Source: Lepidostoma basale (Eukaryota > Arthropoda > Insecta > Trichoptera > Lepidostomatidae). Taken from it: 64,000 nucleotides of DNA. How positions within the stretch are numbered: the first letter of the stretch is position 1; each line of letters starts with the position of its first letter. The stretch is taken from positions 186,001-250,000 of the forward strand of contig JAHDVF020001254.1 of assembly GCA_022606425.2 (NCBI GenBank), in the 5' to 3' direction. Shown here one piece after another: positions 36,401-46,244 of the stretch. The translations under genes were made by a program, and so were the position numbers. Under the pieces are notes generated by a model that saw only the letters and a list, made by a program, of their open reading frames with translations, searched no databases and was not told the DNA's origin.

Positions 36401-39400
36401 TTTTAAAATCAACCTCACTCTCTCAAAATTTCCAGTTATCAGTTATTAAAAATATTAATACATGTACACAAGTAACTTTGCATTTCAATGTTAACAATAA
36501 CGTAAAGTAAATGGATTTACAATATGATATTTTGGTGAATCAATAATAATAATTGTGACACACAAAATGAAAATAAAGCTATAAGCATTTTTAAACTAAA
36601 TTCGCAATTTTTTTAAATTTAGCCAATTTAAAATATAACTTTTCAATGATTTGATTAAAATTTCTATATGATGGTGTAAAATGAGATGCACACTTTTTTC
36701 TGCAATTTAAAAATACTCATTATTAAAAATAGAATAAAAATATTAAAAACACATTAAGTATTTATTTTAAAATGAAGCATGCACATCTTGATAGTTATTT
36801 AAAGTTAAAAACAAAATGAGTTAATGAACAATTTATTAAAGAAATAGATTTTTATTATTTATTTATTGTGTTTATTTAGATATTTGTATTTTTTTTTTTT
36901 TTATTGTAACAAGGGAGGCACTTTTAGTGGTTTAATTAAAAAAATATAAAGGATATGATTGAATAAAAATATTTCATTGTTATCCCTAAATTTTTTTTAT
37001 ATTATTTTGGTAAATCGTGTTAATTTTATATAGTGTATAATTTATGAAAACATTTGAAACTTTAATCCTTAGCAAAGCAAAGATCCAGCAAACTTTTTAA
37101 AATTACAATGATCTACCTGCAAAAAACAAATGTTGTATAGGTATATTGGAACTGGATATTTCACGAAACAATTTATTGTTTATCTGTATTCACAATGCAG
37201 TTGTTCTTTCATTTCAAAAACAATGGATTGATATGAAGTAAATGCCTGATTGATCAATGATTCACTAAATACTAGTTCCAACGCACCGAGCATCCGCTAC
37301 ATCTGTATGCAATGGCCATATGAAAGATGAAACATGCACCAAAAGCTGATGAGTGATCAGAAACACTTAGATGAATGATGCGAGTTATCTTGGAAATTTG
37401 TGAAAACGTTAACACCAACAGCAAGCAACGTGACCAGGATGGACTGGAGATGGAAGCGGGGGTACGGATAATAACTGTTGGACTTACCACTATGGGCTCT
37501 GCACTCTGAGCACCACCCTTTTGGCCACAAAAATATAATTAAAATTCCAAATGGTAGTCGGCCTAGCATATGAGACATAATGTGTATTTGATTTTAAACA
37601 TAACACTCCAAAATTATGTTATTTTTATTTATTTTAATAATATCTGTTATTCTGCAGAATTAAAACCTAACAGTATAAATGAAATTATTTTGTATTTAGT
37701 TTAGATATCGCAATTAAAAGTAATAGATGTGTGATAAATAATTTGGTGCAAAAAATGGACATTAGTTAAATTTTCACAAAAATGCTAAATCTAAATGATA
37801 TAATTGAATGTGTTTAACTTTTTTTTTAAATTTTATTTAACAATTATTTTCAATTGCTAGAGATCATTTAAACTGAATATTGTAAATCTATATATGTAAC
37901 ATTAGAGTGGCCCTTAGCATATAGGCAATTTTTTTTTAATATTTATAAGTCTCACCCCAATTCTCCTTTATGGCTAGTAATTAACTGGTATTTTTTGCAA
38001 TTTTTATTTAACAGTAACACGTGCCCCAAAGGTGGTGAAAATTGAACAAAATAAGCTAATTAATACGAATGAAAAAACTTATGTTTTTCTAGAAGTTTTA
38101 TTATATTTTTTGGGGGATGACATGTTTCGCCCTTCTACTTTATCAAATGTAGAAGGGCGAAACATGTCATCCCCCAAAAAATATAATAAAACTTCTAGAA
38201 AAACATAACTATTATCATTCGCATTAAGTATTTAATACGGAGTTTTACATCATTATTGTTCAAAAAACAATAACTAAAATAAGCTAAATTCTTAAATTTT
38301 CACAAAAACTATTTTATTAATTTTGTTTCAAATTTAAAACAAATTTTTAGAAGTAAAATAACTAAAAACAATACCTAGAACTCCTCAACCATAAAAATGA
38401 GTTTTTATAATATTAAATTTAAATTTGAAAGGTTCATTAATTTACTGATGTACTGAATGAAAGCTTTGAGCGATATGCAAAATAGCTCCGGTAGTATTTA
38501 CAACTTGCAATAGGTACTGCTTTTGATCCTCATCTTGTGTTACAATATTGCTGTATTATTACATAAGCTTCACACCTCTTTGATATTGATAGCTGTAAGG
38601 TTTCTGAACACTGTAAGGCCATGTATGAAGAGAATTCCAGTTCAGAAAAATCAGACGATATTTTAAGCCGCTTAAAAAAAATTCAATGTGCTTTATGACA
38701 CAAAGTTATATAGTTATTATATTGGGTTATTTCCTTTAAATCAAAACGGATAGCTTGGAGCCACAAGAAGTTGATTATTTTTCTTTAAATGTTCAGGTCA
38801 TCTTTACTTTTTGTTCAGCAGGAATTGTATCATCAAAAAATGCTAGTCACGGTTTCTTCAGTAGATACCGCAAATGTCCATTATATTCCTACTGATAATG
38901 TTTACAACAAATTGATCATTAATATCTGCATTTCTGGATGTAGGCCTCCTCAAGCATTCTCCATTTTCCTCTATCCTGTGCGATTCTTATTCATCTTCAT
39001 CCCCCGACTGGAATCAGGTCATCAGCCCATCCATTCTGGGGTCGACCGATGCTCCTTTTTCCCTCCCATGGTCTTCCCGTCAATACTCTGGGTGTCCATC
39101 TACCATATCTGTTCCTGTCTAGAGACATGTCCTACTCATTTCCACTTGGTAACATGGTCCATCACATCGACAAGCTTGATCGTCTGATTTCGTATTGGGT
39201 ATATTGTCCCTCAGACTTATGTTAAGCATTTGTCTCTCCACAGCCCATTAAAAACATTTCAGCTTGTGTATGGTATTGACTATACAACAGTATGTTTAGA
39301 AATAACTTTATTGGCCCAAGCTTGTTGAAAACATTGAAATAATCCGGTTGGTTCGTGTCCAGACGATGTAGCAATGCATGTTTCAAAAGCAGAAGTTAAA

Positions 39401-42400
39401 ACCAATTTTTATATATGGTGTCTGCAAGGTTTTCATTCTAATAAAACGCAAGGACCTTTTATTCTTCCTGTATTTAACGCACTGGTGTTACATACAGCAC
39501 AAGGTTTGCATTGTATAAAAAAAAAATATATTTTAAGCAAAGCAAGTTGTAAAAAGCTACTGGCATGTCATCTCCACTGCAAGAAGCCAATTGAGGGACT
39601 CCTAAAAGATGATCTTGACCGTTCACAGAAATAATTACTGGAAGTCTGTCAACCTTCTTGTTTCTAGTTATTGTTGGAAGCAGCCTCCCGTTCCAGTGCA
39701 TGGTAGCTAACGCTAACTCAAAATAGCACTTGAATTACTTTATTAGAAGGTAATTTGAAACCAAATATTTTATTTGTTTCTCTTTCAATCAGATATAAAT
39801 TATTGAAAAGATTACACTTTTGCACCATTTTTAACAAACTACGTGCTACTGCTTCATTTGGAAGACATCACAGTACTGTCTATGTTTAAGCGACGTAATC
39901 CGTTTTCCCAACTACTAGAGCTGCAACGCCGAATGGATTAAGTTTTGAATCCTATGTGCTGTTGGGTTATTTACTATTGTGTTTTAATATATATTTGATA
40001 TTTTTAAGTTTATTAATGTGCATAAAATTTTATTTTATTTTTTCAGATAAATTTGTGAAAAAATGGTATTTTTTTTTTGTATAAACGATGACCTTCACAG
40101 CCTTTGGGGCACCACTTAGAATTATTAGAATGATCTAATTTTTTTCTGACATTTGTTACACACAAGCCACCCTAAATGTAAGATACTGTTTAATATAATT
40201 TACTTATAATATTGGTTAAAAACCTGGTTTAATCTCGCGGGTTCATTCCTTTGGGATACGAATAAAAATTGCTGTAAAAGTTACTTCGAGAGCTCGTAAT
40301 GACTAGAGGGATGCCTCAAAGAAGACAAGAGATTTACCATAAAATTAATGAAACTATTAATAATTCTAAGCCAGTGGTTGATGTAAAACTTACAGACTGA
40401 TTGTTAATGTAACAATTATTTATTATACATTATACTCCATTTTCATGAACTACATAAAGTCATTATTTTAACAGTCTCTGATACAAACCACAATGTAACA
40501 CAACCACAATGTAACTGGGTACCAAGAATCATGTATGAAAATCTTACATAAATATATAGCTCTTAAAGGTGAAAGAAAAAATGTGGATGTATCTCATTCA
40601 AATATTTAAGTTTATTACAAACAGTTTAAAAAAGGTTTTTATTTCCACAATCTTGCGTAAACACATACAAGGAATATATATGTATAATATATATTTTAAA
40701 TAAACATAGAAGCTGTAGTTGCGTTTTTTCAAAAATCCAAAATAACTTCATTTAATTATTTTAATAGTAAAACTGTTTTCTAGTAGCGTGTTCTGTGTAA
40801 AATTTTGCATAATAAAGTAACAAAAACATTATATTCTTTTGTGGAATTCAAAATTTTTAGTACGTAAGCTAACTTCGAGGTGATAGAAATATTAAGATTT
40901 TTTGGCAATTGTGTGATAAATGGAATATTTATTACCAATGGCTCATCGCTCTTCACAAGTTGAACAATCTTCACAGTTTCCTCATTGTCATCACCATCGG
41001 CAGGCACTTCGGGCAGGTGGGGATAATAGTCCTTCTGAGCTATAGCATCATGAGCACACAAGATACCCTGAAAACCATAAATAAAAACCATTTAAAGAAT
41101 ACCAAAATTCAGAGTATATAAATCACAGTAGTTCAGAATACATGTAACTTTGTATGATTTGTTTCATCGTAAGAATAACTAATTAACTAACCATTACGAT
41201 GGCGCCCCGGGGGGGTGGGCATGGAGGATAGACCGCCACACTGTTCTATACCCTCGCGCCTCTTTTACATTCACATCGTGACATGCATGCTCGTCATTTG
41301 TTCCTAGTTCGAACATGGCCATGCCATGTCTATCTTGGACTTTCTCGACTTCTTTTTCCATTTACACTACTTGTACGAGTATATATCTTTTTAACCATTC
41401 TTCCCTCATCCATTTGTTCCATATGCTCAAACCACAGCAATAAAGATTAACTAGTGTATTATAAGAGTATACTGGGCATATACAATAAAGAAATGAGAAA
41501 TTTGTGAGCAAATTGAGGAAAAATATAATATATCAATTCATTAATTTAAATACTAATTAGCATCAATAATGCTCAAGTTCCCGTGCATTATTAACATTCA
41601 ATACGTCCCCATTTAAATATAAAAATAATCACTTCATATTTATTTATATGCTATTTACAATGTTCATATAATTCCAAAAGAATAATCAAAATGTGGGATT
41701 AAAATTTGTAACTTTTAACACCCCAAGAAACTACGCATGTGTTTAAATTTCTATAATTTGTTGGACATTCCTAGTATGCTATGTTTGTAGGATATTCTTG
41801 GTTCACAAGTACCTGAACATGCGGAGTTTGTAATAGTTTGAAGAGCTCTTCTTGCATGGGTGAGGTCTGACGTTTAGAAGTGGAAATCAGCTCCAAGACT
41901 TCTAGTGCCACCTCCATGGAGTTGGACAGCAGTGGGAAGAAGCGTTCATCCTTTCCTTTAGCCACAATCTTATTGTGCACATGGACCAGAGCATGCAGCT
42001 GTTTGGATTGCAGAAGCTCACTGAGGAAAGTCAGGTCCTCTCCACCCTGCACGCCCTTCAGTGATGTCAACAGGCGTGAAAGAGCTGGAAATGTGGATAA
42101 TAGCAATACGATAACTATTTGTTCATAAAATGAAATCTCCCCTTTTTATTTTTAATTTAATGGGTATATATATTAACAAATGAACTGTCTAATTCCGCAA
42201 GGTTAAGCATATGTTATAATAAATCTATATATAATATATTTTTTCCGAAAAATCTAACAAAGCTTTTCTGGAAAATGTTACCGTAATGTTGTAATATATT
42301 TTTATTGTGATAAATGACAAAAGAAATTAAAAAGCATACATATTTTTTTTTATAGAAATATGTATCAAAATCCTTTGTCATTCAAATCGTTTGGTATAAC

Positions 42401-42775
42401 TGCAAACAAAATTCTTTTTAGCCCAATGAAATTTTACATATGTTTTATAATTATATTTGTATGTGTCATTTCTTTGTGTTACTTCTCATTGAATAAAAAA
42501 TGGGGATATTTTTATCACGTTTTTATATATTTAAAAAAACTGAAAATCTCTTATAAAATTATTTGAAAAATAATTTATGTCGGAATAACGGAGTTATATT
42601 GTTTGTTACCAATTAAAAAACATATGTAAACAATTGCTTTATGACTAAGAGCAATGCTAATTATTAAAATACAAGCATATATTTTATCTTTCTAACTATT
42701 TTAAGAAGTAAGTCAAATTTATATTAAACCTGGGTCCCAGTTTTCGGTGATGTTCTCATCCATTATAGCTGTCAT
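27255..42775 (-). CDS. metro: MPP-family MAGUK scaffold, ten coding exons (metro / MPP7-like)
   Basis: Joined exons: 42775-42730, 42084-41813, 41067-40936, 35938-35771, 33495-33299, 31626-31511, 30268-29888, 28656-28486, 28011-27839 and 27431-27255. All borders are GT-AG, phases agree (1,0,0,0,2,1,1,1,0), and the sum is 1833 bases = 610 residues plus TAA. An in-frame TAG precedes the ATG. Domains: two L27 (about 16-125), PDZ (136-217), SH3 (230-298), hook with a serine-rich insert, and guanylate-kinase-like domain (404-598) ending [11 protein letters not shown]. The P-loop reads GAPGVGRNE without the Walker lysine, so it is a binding domain, not an enzyme, as in other MAGUKs. The wording of the second L27 ([10 protein letters not shown]) and SH3 fits MPP7 / metro better than varicose or stardust. 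MPP7-type proteins bridge Lin-7 and Dlg at junctions and synapses. Introns hold many mobile elements; no coding exon is damaged. Confidence 0.92.
27839..28011 (-). CDS. metro: metro exon 9 (GUK core)
   Basis: Acceptor ATTATTAG, donor ACG|GTAAGC. Residues 495-552: [20 protein letters not shown], then [10 protein letters not shown]. Confidence 0.94.
28486..28656 (-). CDS. metro: metro exon 8 (GUK, GMP-site region)
   Basis: Acceptor TTTCCAG, donor GCAG|GTAACA. Residues 438-494: [20 protein letters not shown] and [12 protein letters not shown], the segment that surrounds the former GMP site. Confidence 0.95.
28783..29021. mobile_element. hAT-type MITE in metro intron 7
   Basis: 239 bases with 64-bp terminal inverted repeats beginning CAGTGGCGGTACT (about three mismatches) and a perfect 8-bp target duplication GTTGTTAT on both sides (28775-28782, 29022-29029). 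The middle (28848-28920) is a copy of repeat family R-A. Confidence 0.95.
29645..29712 (+). mobile_element. LINE 3'-end remnant
   Basis: The stretch with GACCTGACAGGGCACTTTAAG and a following AAG-rich run matches 48448-48475; in frame it reads [11 protein letters not shown]. It is the last coding part and 3' end of a LINE, in metro intron 7, antisense to the gene. Confidence 0.5.
29888..30268 (-). CDS. metro: metro exon 7 (linker, start of GUK)
   Basis: Acceptor GATTCAG, donor CCTT|GTAAGT. Residues 311-437. A serine/alanine-rich linker is followed by [14 protein letters not shown] and the GUK P-loop-like [14 protein letters not shown]. Confidence 0.94.
31006..31260 (+). mobile_element. foldback family F-C, single arm
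   Basis: Starts AAGGATTAATTGTATCTCAA and matches the arms at 62267-62435 and the first part of 49645-49701. Only one arm is seen here. It opens an 89-residue frame, but this looks fortuitous because the other copies are palindromic and non-coding. Lies in metro intron 6. Confidence 0.7.
31511..31626 (-). CDS. metro: metro exon 6 (end of SH3, hook)
   Basis: Short exon found by joining phases: acceptor AATGTAG, then [20 protein letters not shown] and on through the basic hook segment; donor GATG|GTATCC. Residues 272-310. Confidence 0.92.
31874..32572. mobile_element. 78-bp inverted repeats enclosing a LINE fragment
   Basis: Arms 31874-31951 and 32495-32572 are reverse complements with about three mismatches (ATTTACATATCGC ... 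GCGATATGTAAAT at the outer ends). Inside lies an RTE-type LINE piece lacking both its 5' part and its 3' hairpin/tail. Located in metro intron 5. Looks like a MITE-like element that captured LINE sequence. Confidence 0.8.
32036..32494 (-). mobile_element. RTE-type LINE fragment, best preserved frame
   Basis: The minus strand is open for over 150 codons: [67 protein letters not shown] and [16 protein letters not shown]. This is the C-terminal region after the RT domain of RTE-type LINEs in insects. Only a part of the polymerase, so not functional by itself. Confidence 0.85.
32698..32960. mobile_element. MITE with 18-bp ends and internal repeats
   Basis: Ends ATATTGCACGCTTAATAG and the complement of ATATCGCACGCTTAATAG (one mismatch). 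Inside, GAATGGATAGCGTTAACATT recurs with 40-bp period at 32800 and 32840, with a partial copy at 32871. No frame. Lies in metro intron 5. Confidence 0.7.
33299..33495 (-). CDS. metro: metro exon 5 (end of PDZ, SH3)
   Basis: Acceptor TTTGCAG, donor TG|GTAAGG. Residues 207-271 plus two bases of the split Trp 272. Contains VRVRAHFDY and [20 protein letters not shown] of the SH3 fold. Confidence 0.95.
33786..33900. mobile_element. degenerate foldback of family F-D
   Basis: Left arm with GCATGTTTTGCCTTCGAATG and right arm with TTTGATAATATGCTAAAACA resemble the two halves of the hairpins at 38081 and 59.6 kb, and both end in the TATAATAAAACT block. Old and diverged; in metro intron 4. Confidence 0.45.
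34647..34757 (+). repeat. dispersed repeat family R-B (copy 2)
   Basis: Partner of 14870-14985. Mariner 2 begins directly at its end, at a TA dinucleotide. Confidence 0.5.
34758..35686 (-). mobile_element. decayed mariner transposon 2
   Basis: 929 bases, flanked by TA (34756-34757 and 35687-35688). Ends CAAGACATCTCCAGAAAGTA and the complement of CGAGGCATATCTAGAAAGTA. The minus strand encodes a broken mariner transposase: [33 protein letters not shown], then LLHDNAR in another frame. Several shifts and deletions, including the N-terminal domain. In metro intron 4, same strand as the gene, ending 84 bases from exon 4. Confidence 0.9.
35771..35938 (-). CDS. metro: metro exon 4 (PDZ core)
   Basis: Not visible as a long frame but clear on translation: [20 protein letters not shown], then [20 protein letters not shown], through TPADVLAIL. 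Acceptor TTCTAG, donor CTT|GTAAGT. Residues 151-206. Confidence 0.95.
38081..38206. mobile_element. 58-bp perfect hairpin (family F-D) in metro intron 3
   Basis: Arms 38081-38138 and 38149-38206 are exact reverse complements, with a 10-base loop TTTATCAAAT. Outside this core the flanks continue to match imperfectly for about 20 bases. The arms contain GAAGGGCGAAACATGTCAT and the AATATAATAAAACTTCTAGA end shared with 45110-45180 and 59.57-59.68 kb. Confidence 0.9.
38925..39240 (-). mobile_element. LINE C-terminal fragment, third family
   Basis: Minus-strand pieces read [20 protein letters not shown], then [15 protein letters not shown] and [17 protein letters not shown], the 'W-GH ... RGRP--RW-DD ... 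W---AY-QQW' ending of a common insect LINE type. The 3' end carries 'ggatgtaggcctcctcaag'. Frames broken. In metro intron 3, same strand as the gene. Confidence 0.75.
40936..41067 (-). CDS. metro: metro exon 3 (end of second L27, start of PDZ)
   Basis: Acceptor TTTTCAG, donor TTG|GTAATA. Residues 107-150, including [10 protein letters not shown] and an acidic linker before the first PDZ strand VKIVQLVK. Confidence 0.93.
41184..41445 (-). mobile_element. RTE-type LINE 3' fragment in metro intron 2
   Basis: Diverged copy of the 3' end with a short TTAG-type tail (CTAATTAACTAACC), an altered hairpin (GCCCCGGGGGGGTGGG) and remnants of the C-terminal coding blocks. Same strand as the gene. Confidence 0.7.
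41813..42084 (-). CDS. metro: metro exon 2 (L27 domains)
   Basis: Acceptor TTTCCAG, donor CAG|GTACTT. Residues 16-106, helical L27 segments ending [11 protein letters not shown]27 domains pair with partners such as Lin-7 and Dlg. Confidence 0.93.
42730..42775 (-). CDS. metro: metro exon 1 (start)
   Basis: Encodes [15 protein letters not shown] plus one base. ATG at 42775-42773; an in-frame TAG lies 11 codons upstream. Donor CCCAG|GTTTAA. Phase 1. Confidence 0.85.
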
Positions 42776-44157
42776 ATTTCTAATGTCAAAACTCGTTGGG
42801 GTGTAATGCTAATATCATAATAATCTCAGGTGTATTTAAGGCGACGTGCTGGTTTCGTCCGATTCCACTCCGTCTCCACAGCACATATCACATTATCGAA
42901 GTATTAAAATAAATAAAATAAACTTATCGCGAAAGGACCAGAATACGAATGATATAAAATGCGCTTTAACGTTCTCAAAGAGACTACTCAATCGATATCG
43001 AATGAGGCAAACGAAGACAGCAGTGTCATGTAACGTCAGAAATAAATATTCTTGTAGTTTGGGTAAGTGATATGTGCTATGCGCGACGAACGCATTATGT
43101 ACAATCAATTAACTTCCGATGTATTAATGAACACGTTTGACAAATCCCTATAAATCGGACTAAAATGAAGATAACCGCGTTCGCACTACATCCCACTAAC
43201 TTCACACCCCTGCAAACTGAACGGCACGAACTCCGGGGGCGCGGGTCGGCCGCGGGCTCCCCGGCGCGAGGCGACTATCCGACGTCCCTCATAAAAAAGT
43301 ACAACCCTATTCATCATTTACTCACAAAAGTCGCTATATTAATACGACTCTTTGTATAAATGATACATTTTTGTTCCGACTATGGTTAAATTGAAATGAA
43401 CAGTCAACCCTTGAATCAATGCGCAGACATTGCATAAACATGCAGCGTAACCTTTCGGGAGAGAAATGGAGGTCGGGCGCGGAAAATACAGCAAAGCGAA
43501 ACAGAAAACTAGCTATAGAAATTTACAAAACAACAAGGCGTATTTCGGTTAAAATGCTTATATCAACATAACTTAAACAATAAATATAATATTATTTAAT
43601 TATAAAATTAATATGCTGAATAATAAAGAAGTATGCACACTTTCAAAGTAATCTTAGTACTTTTATTCCCTGTTTCTAAAAAATATATAGGGAGCTACCT
43701 GTTTCACAAAAGTAATGATTCGTTATCGTGTGATTATCTGCTATCTACTTCCAATTATATAAATAGAGATCGGTGATTATTATTAAGATTAATTTAATAA
43801 TAATAAATCTACTTTCCTTACAATGATTAAGTGACATTAAACAATTTAAGAAGAAAATAATAACATACAAAATAATGTAGAAGTGGCCCTACACCTAGAA
43901 AACATTAATAATAATCCAATATTTTTAATAATCCAATATTTTTAATAATTCGAAAGGATTATTTTTTAACACGATACATTTTATTCAAAGTCTAACACCA
44001 AGGATTTCATTCAATGGCATTAGAATTTATGTAGAAAATAGCTCAATATCAAGAAGAATGAATCGAGTCGTGTTCAACCTTGAGCCCAAGTCCTCTGGAT
44101 CGGAAGCCAAGCCTTTTTTCCCCAACACCATCACACGACTAGTAATAATCTAGGAAC
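42776..44157. other. 5' flank of metro
   Basis: Holds the 5' leader and probably the promoter of the minus-strand MAGUK gene. A GC-rich, CpG-rich patch at 43225-43270 is the best promoter candidate, but there is no decisive core element. A tandem 'taatccaatattttt' repeat lies at 43912-43945. Confidence 0.35.
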
Positions 44158-44169
44158 TTGGAACTTGGA

Positions 44170-44248
44170 TCTTCTGGCTTACAGAGGTTCAACTCTAATG
44201 GCTATTTCTCTTACGTCTGTAGGAAACATTGTTGGAATGTGATTTGCT
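44170..44248 (+). repeat. dispersed repeat family R-A (copy 3)
   Basis: Best preserved copy: TTCTGGCTTACAGAGGTTCA, then ACTCTAATGGCTATTTCTCT, TACGTCTGTAGGAAACATTG. Followed by a GC-richer unknown stretch (44270-44490). Confidence 0.5.
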
Positions 44249-44679
44249 AATTGTTTTATGTATGGCCCGGAGTGTCCCTCCGAAAGAGGGCGAGGGGGGA
44301 TTTAGGATTTATGATAAAGTCTTACATTATTGTCAAGGAATGGAAGACCAGTTAGGGTTGGGATTGTATTTATAAAAAAGTCTGTTCCCGAGGGGAAGAT
44401 AAGAGGAGCAGTGCCTGGATGGAGTTGTGGTAGGACATAGCATCCTGCGTGAGACCATTTTGTTTAGCGGAGTACGTAGTGGGCTATCGGGGAGGATTTT
44501 TTTTAGGGTCTAAGTTAACTTTATTACAAAATATAATGAATATCATTTGTAACGATAAAAACTCGAGTAGTTAACGTTGTTTTAGGAATCAAAACGCTGT
44601 TTTATACCACTTACGCGGATAATACAAAATATATTTGTGTACTCTCTTCAAAGCATCTAATTTTTATTATCAGACATCT

Positions 44680-44745
44680 TCTATATTCTGAATATAGGCC
44701 TATTCCATTCATTTTTACTCTCCTCCATTCAAGCAGAGATAAATA
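44680..44745 (-). mobile_element. LINE 3'-end remnant
   Basis: GAATATAGGCCTATTC and 'actctcctccattca' match the 3' end of the LINE at 38925 and the remnant at 55435 (CTGAATATAGGCCTCTTCTA). Confidence 0.45.
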
Positions 44746-44755
44746 AACTCATATA

Positions 44756-45010
44756 TAATAATTTCTTCTATGTTCGCCATTCTTTGTGTTGTAGATGTTT
44801 TATTTATATATTTTTTTTATATACTTTGTACACACAACGCTAACTTATTTTTTTTTAAATTATATAACAGTCATGTTTCGAACAACCGGTCCTTCCTCAG
44901 TGATATAATAAAGATACATATTTTAAATATTATAAAATTGTTTACAAATATGATCAGTTATGAAGATGTTATAAAGATTTATTTTGGAACTTTGAAAGTC
45001 TGATATATAA
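44756..45010 (-). mobile_element. hammerhead-bearing repeat, single arm
   Basis: The minus strand matches the right part of the 61.07-61.46 kb foldback, including TTGTGTTGTAGATG, the CTTTGTAxA block and the motif at 44863-44907. Only one arm present. Confidence 0.65.
44863..44907 (-). ncRNA. hammerhead-ribozyme-like motif (degenerate)
   Basis: CTGAGGA (44900-44894), a stem-II region AGGACCGGTTGTTC, GAAAC (44879-44875), AT, GAC. Stem I is partly paired (TATATCA with TGTTATA). The cleavage triplet is GAC instead of GUC, which should lower or abolish activity. Confidence 0.4.
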
Positions 45011-45109
45011 TTTTATATTTTTTAAAGCTAGTGTTGTATATACAAAGTACATAAAAAAGAAAAAGAAAAATAAAACTCATATTAGTTAAAAAGAAAAAAT
45101 ATATATTAT

Positions 45110-45180
45110 CAATGAACACGTCTGTTTTCTAGAAGTTTTATTATATTATTATTTTATACAAATGATATGTCCTGCTAAGA
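45110..45180 (-). repeat. family F-D end
   Basis: The minus strand reads AATATAATAAAACTTCTAGA, identical to the arm end of the hairpin at 38081. Only the outer part is kept. Confidence 0.5.
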
Positions 45181-45239
45181 AACCGACTTCACTGATTAAG
45201 GTTACATGAGCGAATCGAATATAAACTATGTCTACTTGT

Positions 45240-45530
45240 TCACAAAGCCTTACATGGACTCACAGACCTTTGCAAGCAAATAGATCTGAACCCTCGGCAG
45301 TTAACGCCACAATCTTCAAAGGAAGAAGCGACACACAAACTTCTCGTTCCACGGCGTCAAGGAGCTTCAAATTTCGCGGATCATGCTTTTGGGACCGCCG
45401 GACCGGCGGCGTGGAACAGGCTGCCCAACAATTTCCGAAATCAGGACAAGGAAGGAGTATTCAGAAGCTCTCTTAAAACTTTTGTTTTTAAGAGAAGCTT
45501 TCCGGACGAAGAGCGCCCTTGATGTGCATC
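45240..45530 (+). mobile_element. LINE C-terminal fragment (jockey/CR1-like)
   Basis: In one frame the stretch reads GPAAWNRLPNNFRNQDKEGV and FRSSLKTFVFKRSF, the classic C-terminal end of jockey/CR1-like LINE polymerases (A-W-LP ... F-L-K-FL). Upstream part is broken. Confidence 0.7.
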
Positions 45531-45565
45531 TCTAATAAAAATGGCGCTTTAAAAATCATCTACAT

Positions 45566-46236
45566 AATAGGTTCCCAAACTTTTTTGACCCTTGGCCCCC
45601 CCTTCAGACACAAAATTACACCAGGCCCCCCTTGAAATTTACCTTTTTTTAATTAAACAAAACAGAAAAATGTACTGAACATATTTTTATATACTTACTT
45701 ATAGTGTTATAAATATTATAAGGTACGCCGATACTTAAATTGTTGACTAATTAATATTTATTAAATAATCCTAAGGAGAAAGACGAACCTGATGTACTGT
45801 CAATAACGAACCTGGTGTGAAATTATCAAAAAATATGTTCAACTACGAGAGTATTTTTTAAATTACAGCAAGGTATTTTGGAAATAAAACAATTCGAAAG
45901 AATACATTATAAAGGTAATTATTATTAGGGAATAATATCAGAGAAAATGTAAAACTACCACATATGTACTATGTGATTTTTTTAAACATCACTAAATTCA
46001 TAGATGATATTTTTTTCAGGTGATTTTATCAAAAACTTTTAGTATGTAACAAATTATATACGTATGTACATCGTGTAATAACGGATTTTAAAAATTCTCT
46101 AAGGTTATATATTTTAGCATATAATGGCCCCCTTTTTACTTCCCAGGGCTCCCCTACTCTCCCAGAGCCAGAATTACCCCCCTCACCTCCCTCCAGGGCC
46201 TCCTGAGGGACCAGGGGGCCCACTTTGGGAACCTAG
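45566..46236. mobile_element. non-autonomous hAT element
   Basis: 671 bases flanked by a perfect 8-bp duplication ATCTACAT (45558-45565, 46237-46244). Ends TAGGTTCCCAAAC and the complement of TAGGTTCCCAAAG. The right end is C-rich (CCCAGAGCC, CCCCCCTCACC). No transposase. Confidence 0.88.
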
Positions 46237-46244
46237 ATCTACAT

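Noticed and set aside
9168..42775. Functional pairing of Eph (C-terminal FLV) with the PDZ domain of the neighbouring MAGUK
   Set aside because: Eph C-termini can bind PDZ domains in general, but closeness on the chromosome is not evidence of interaction in animals.
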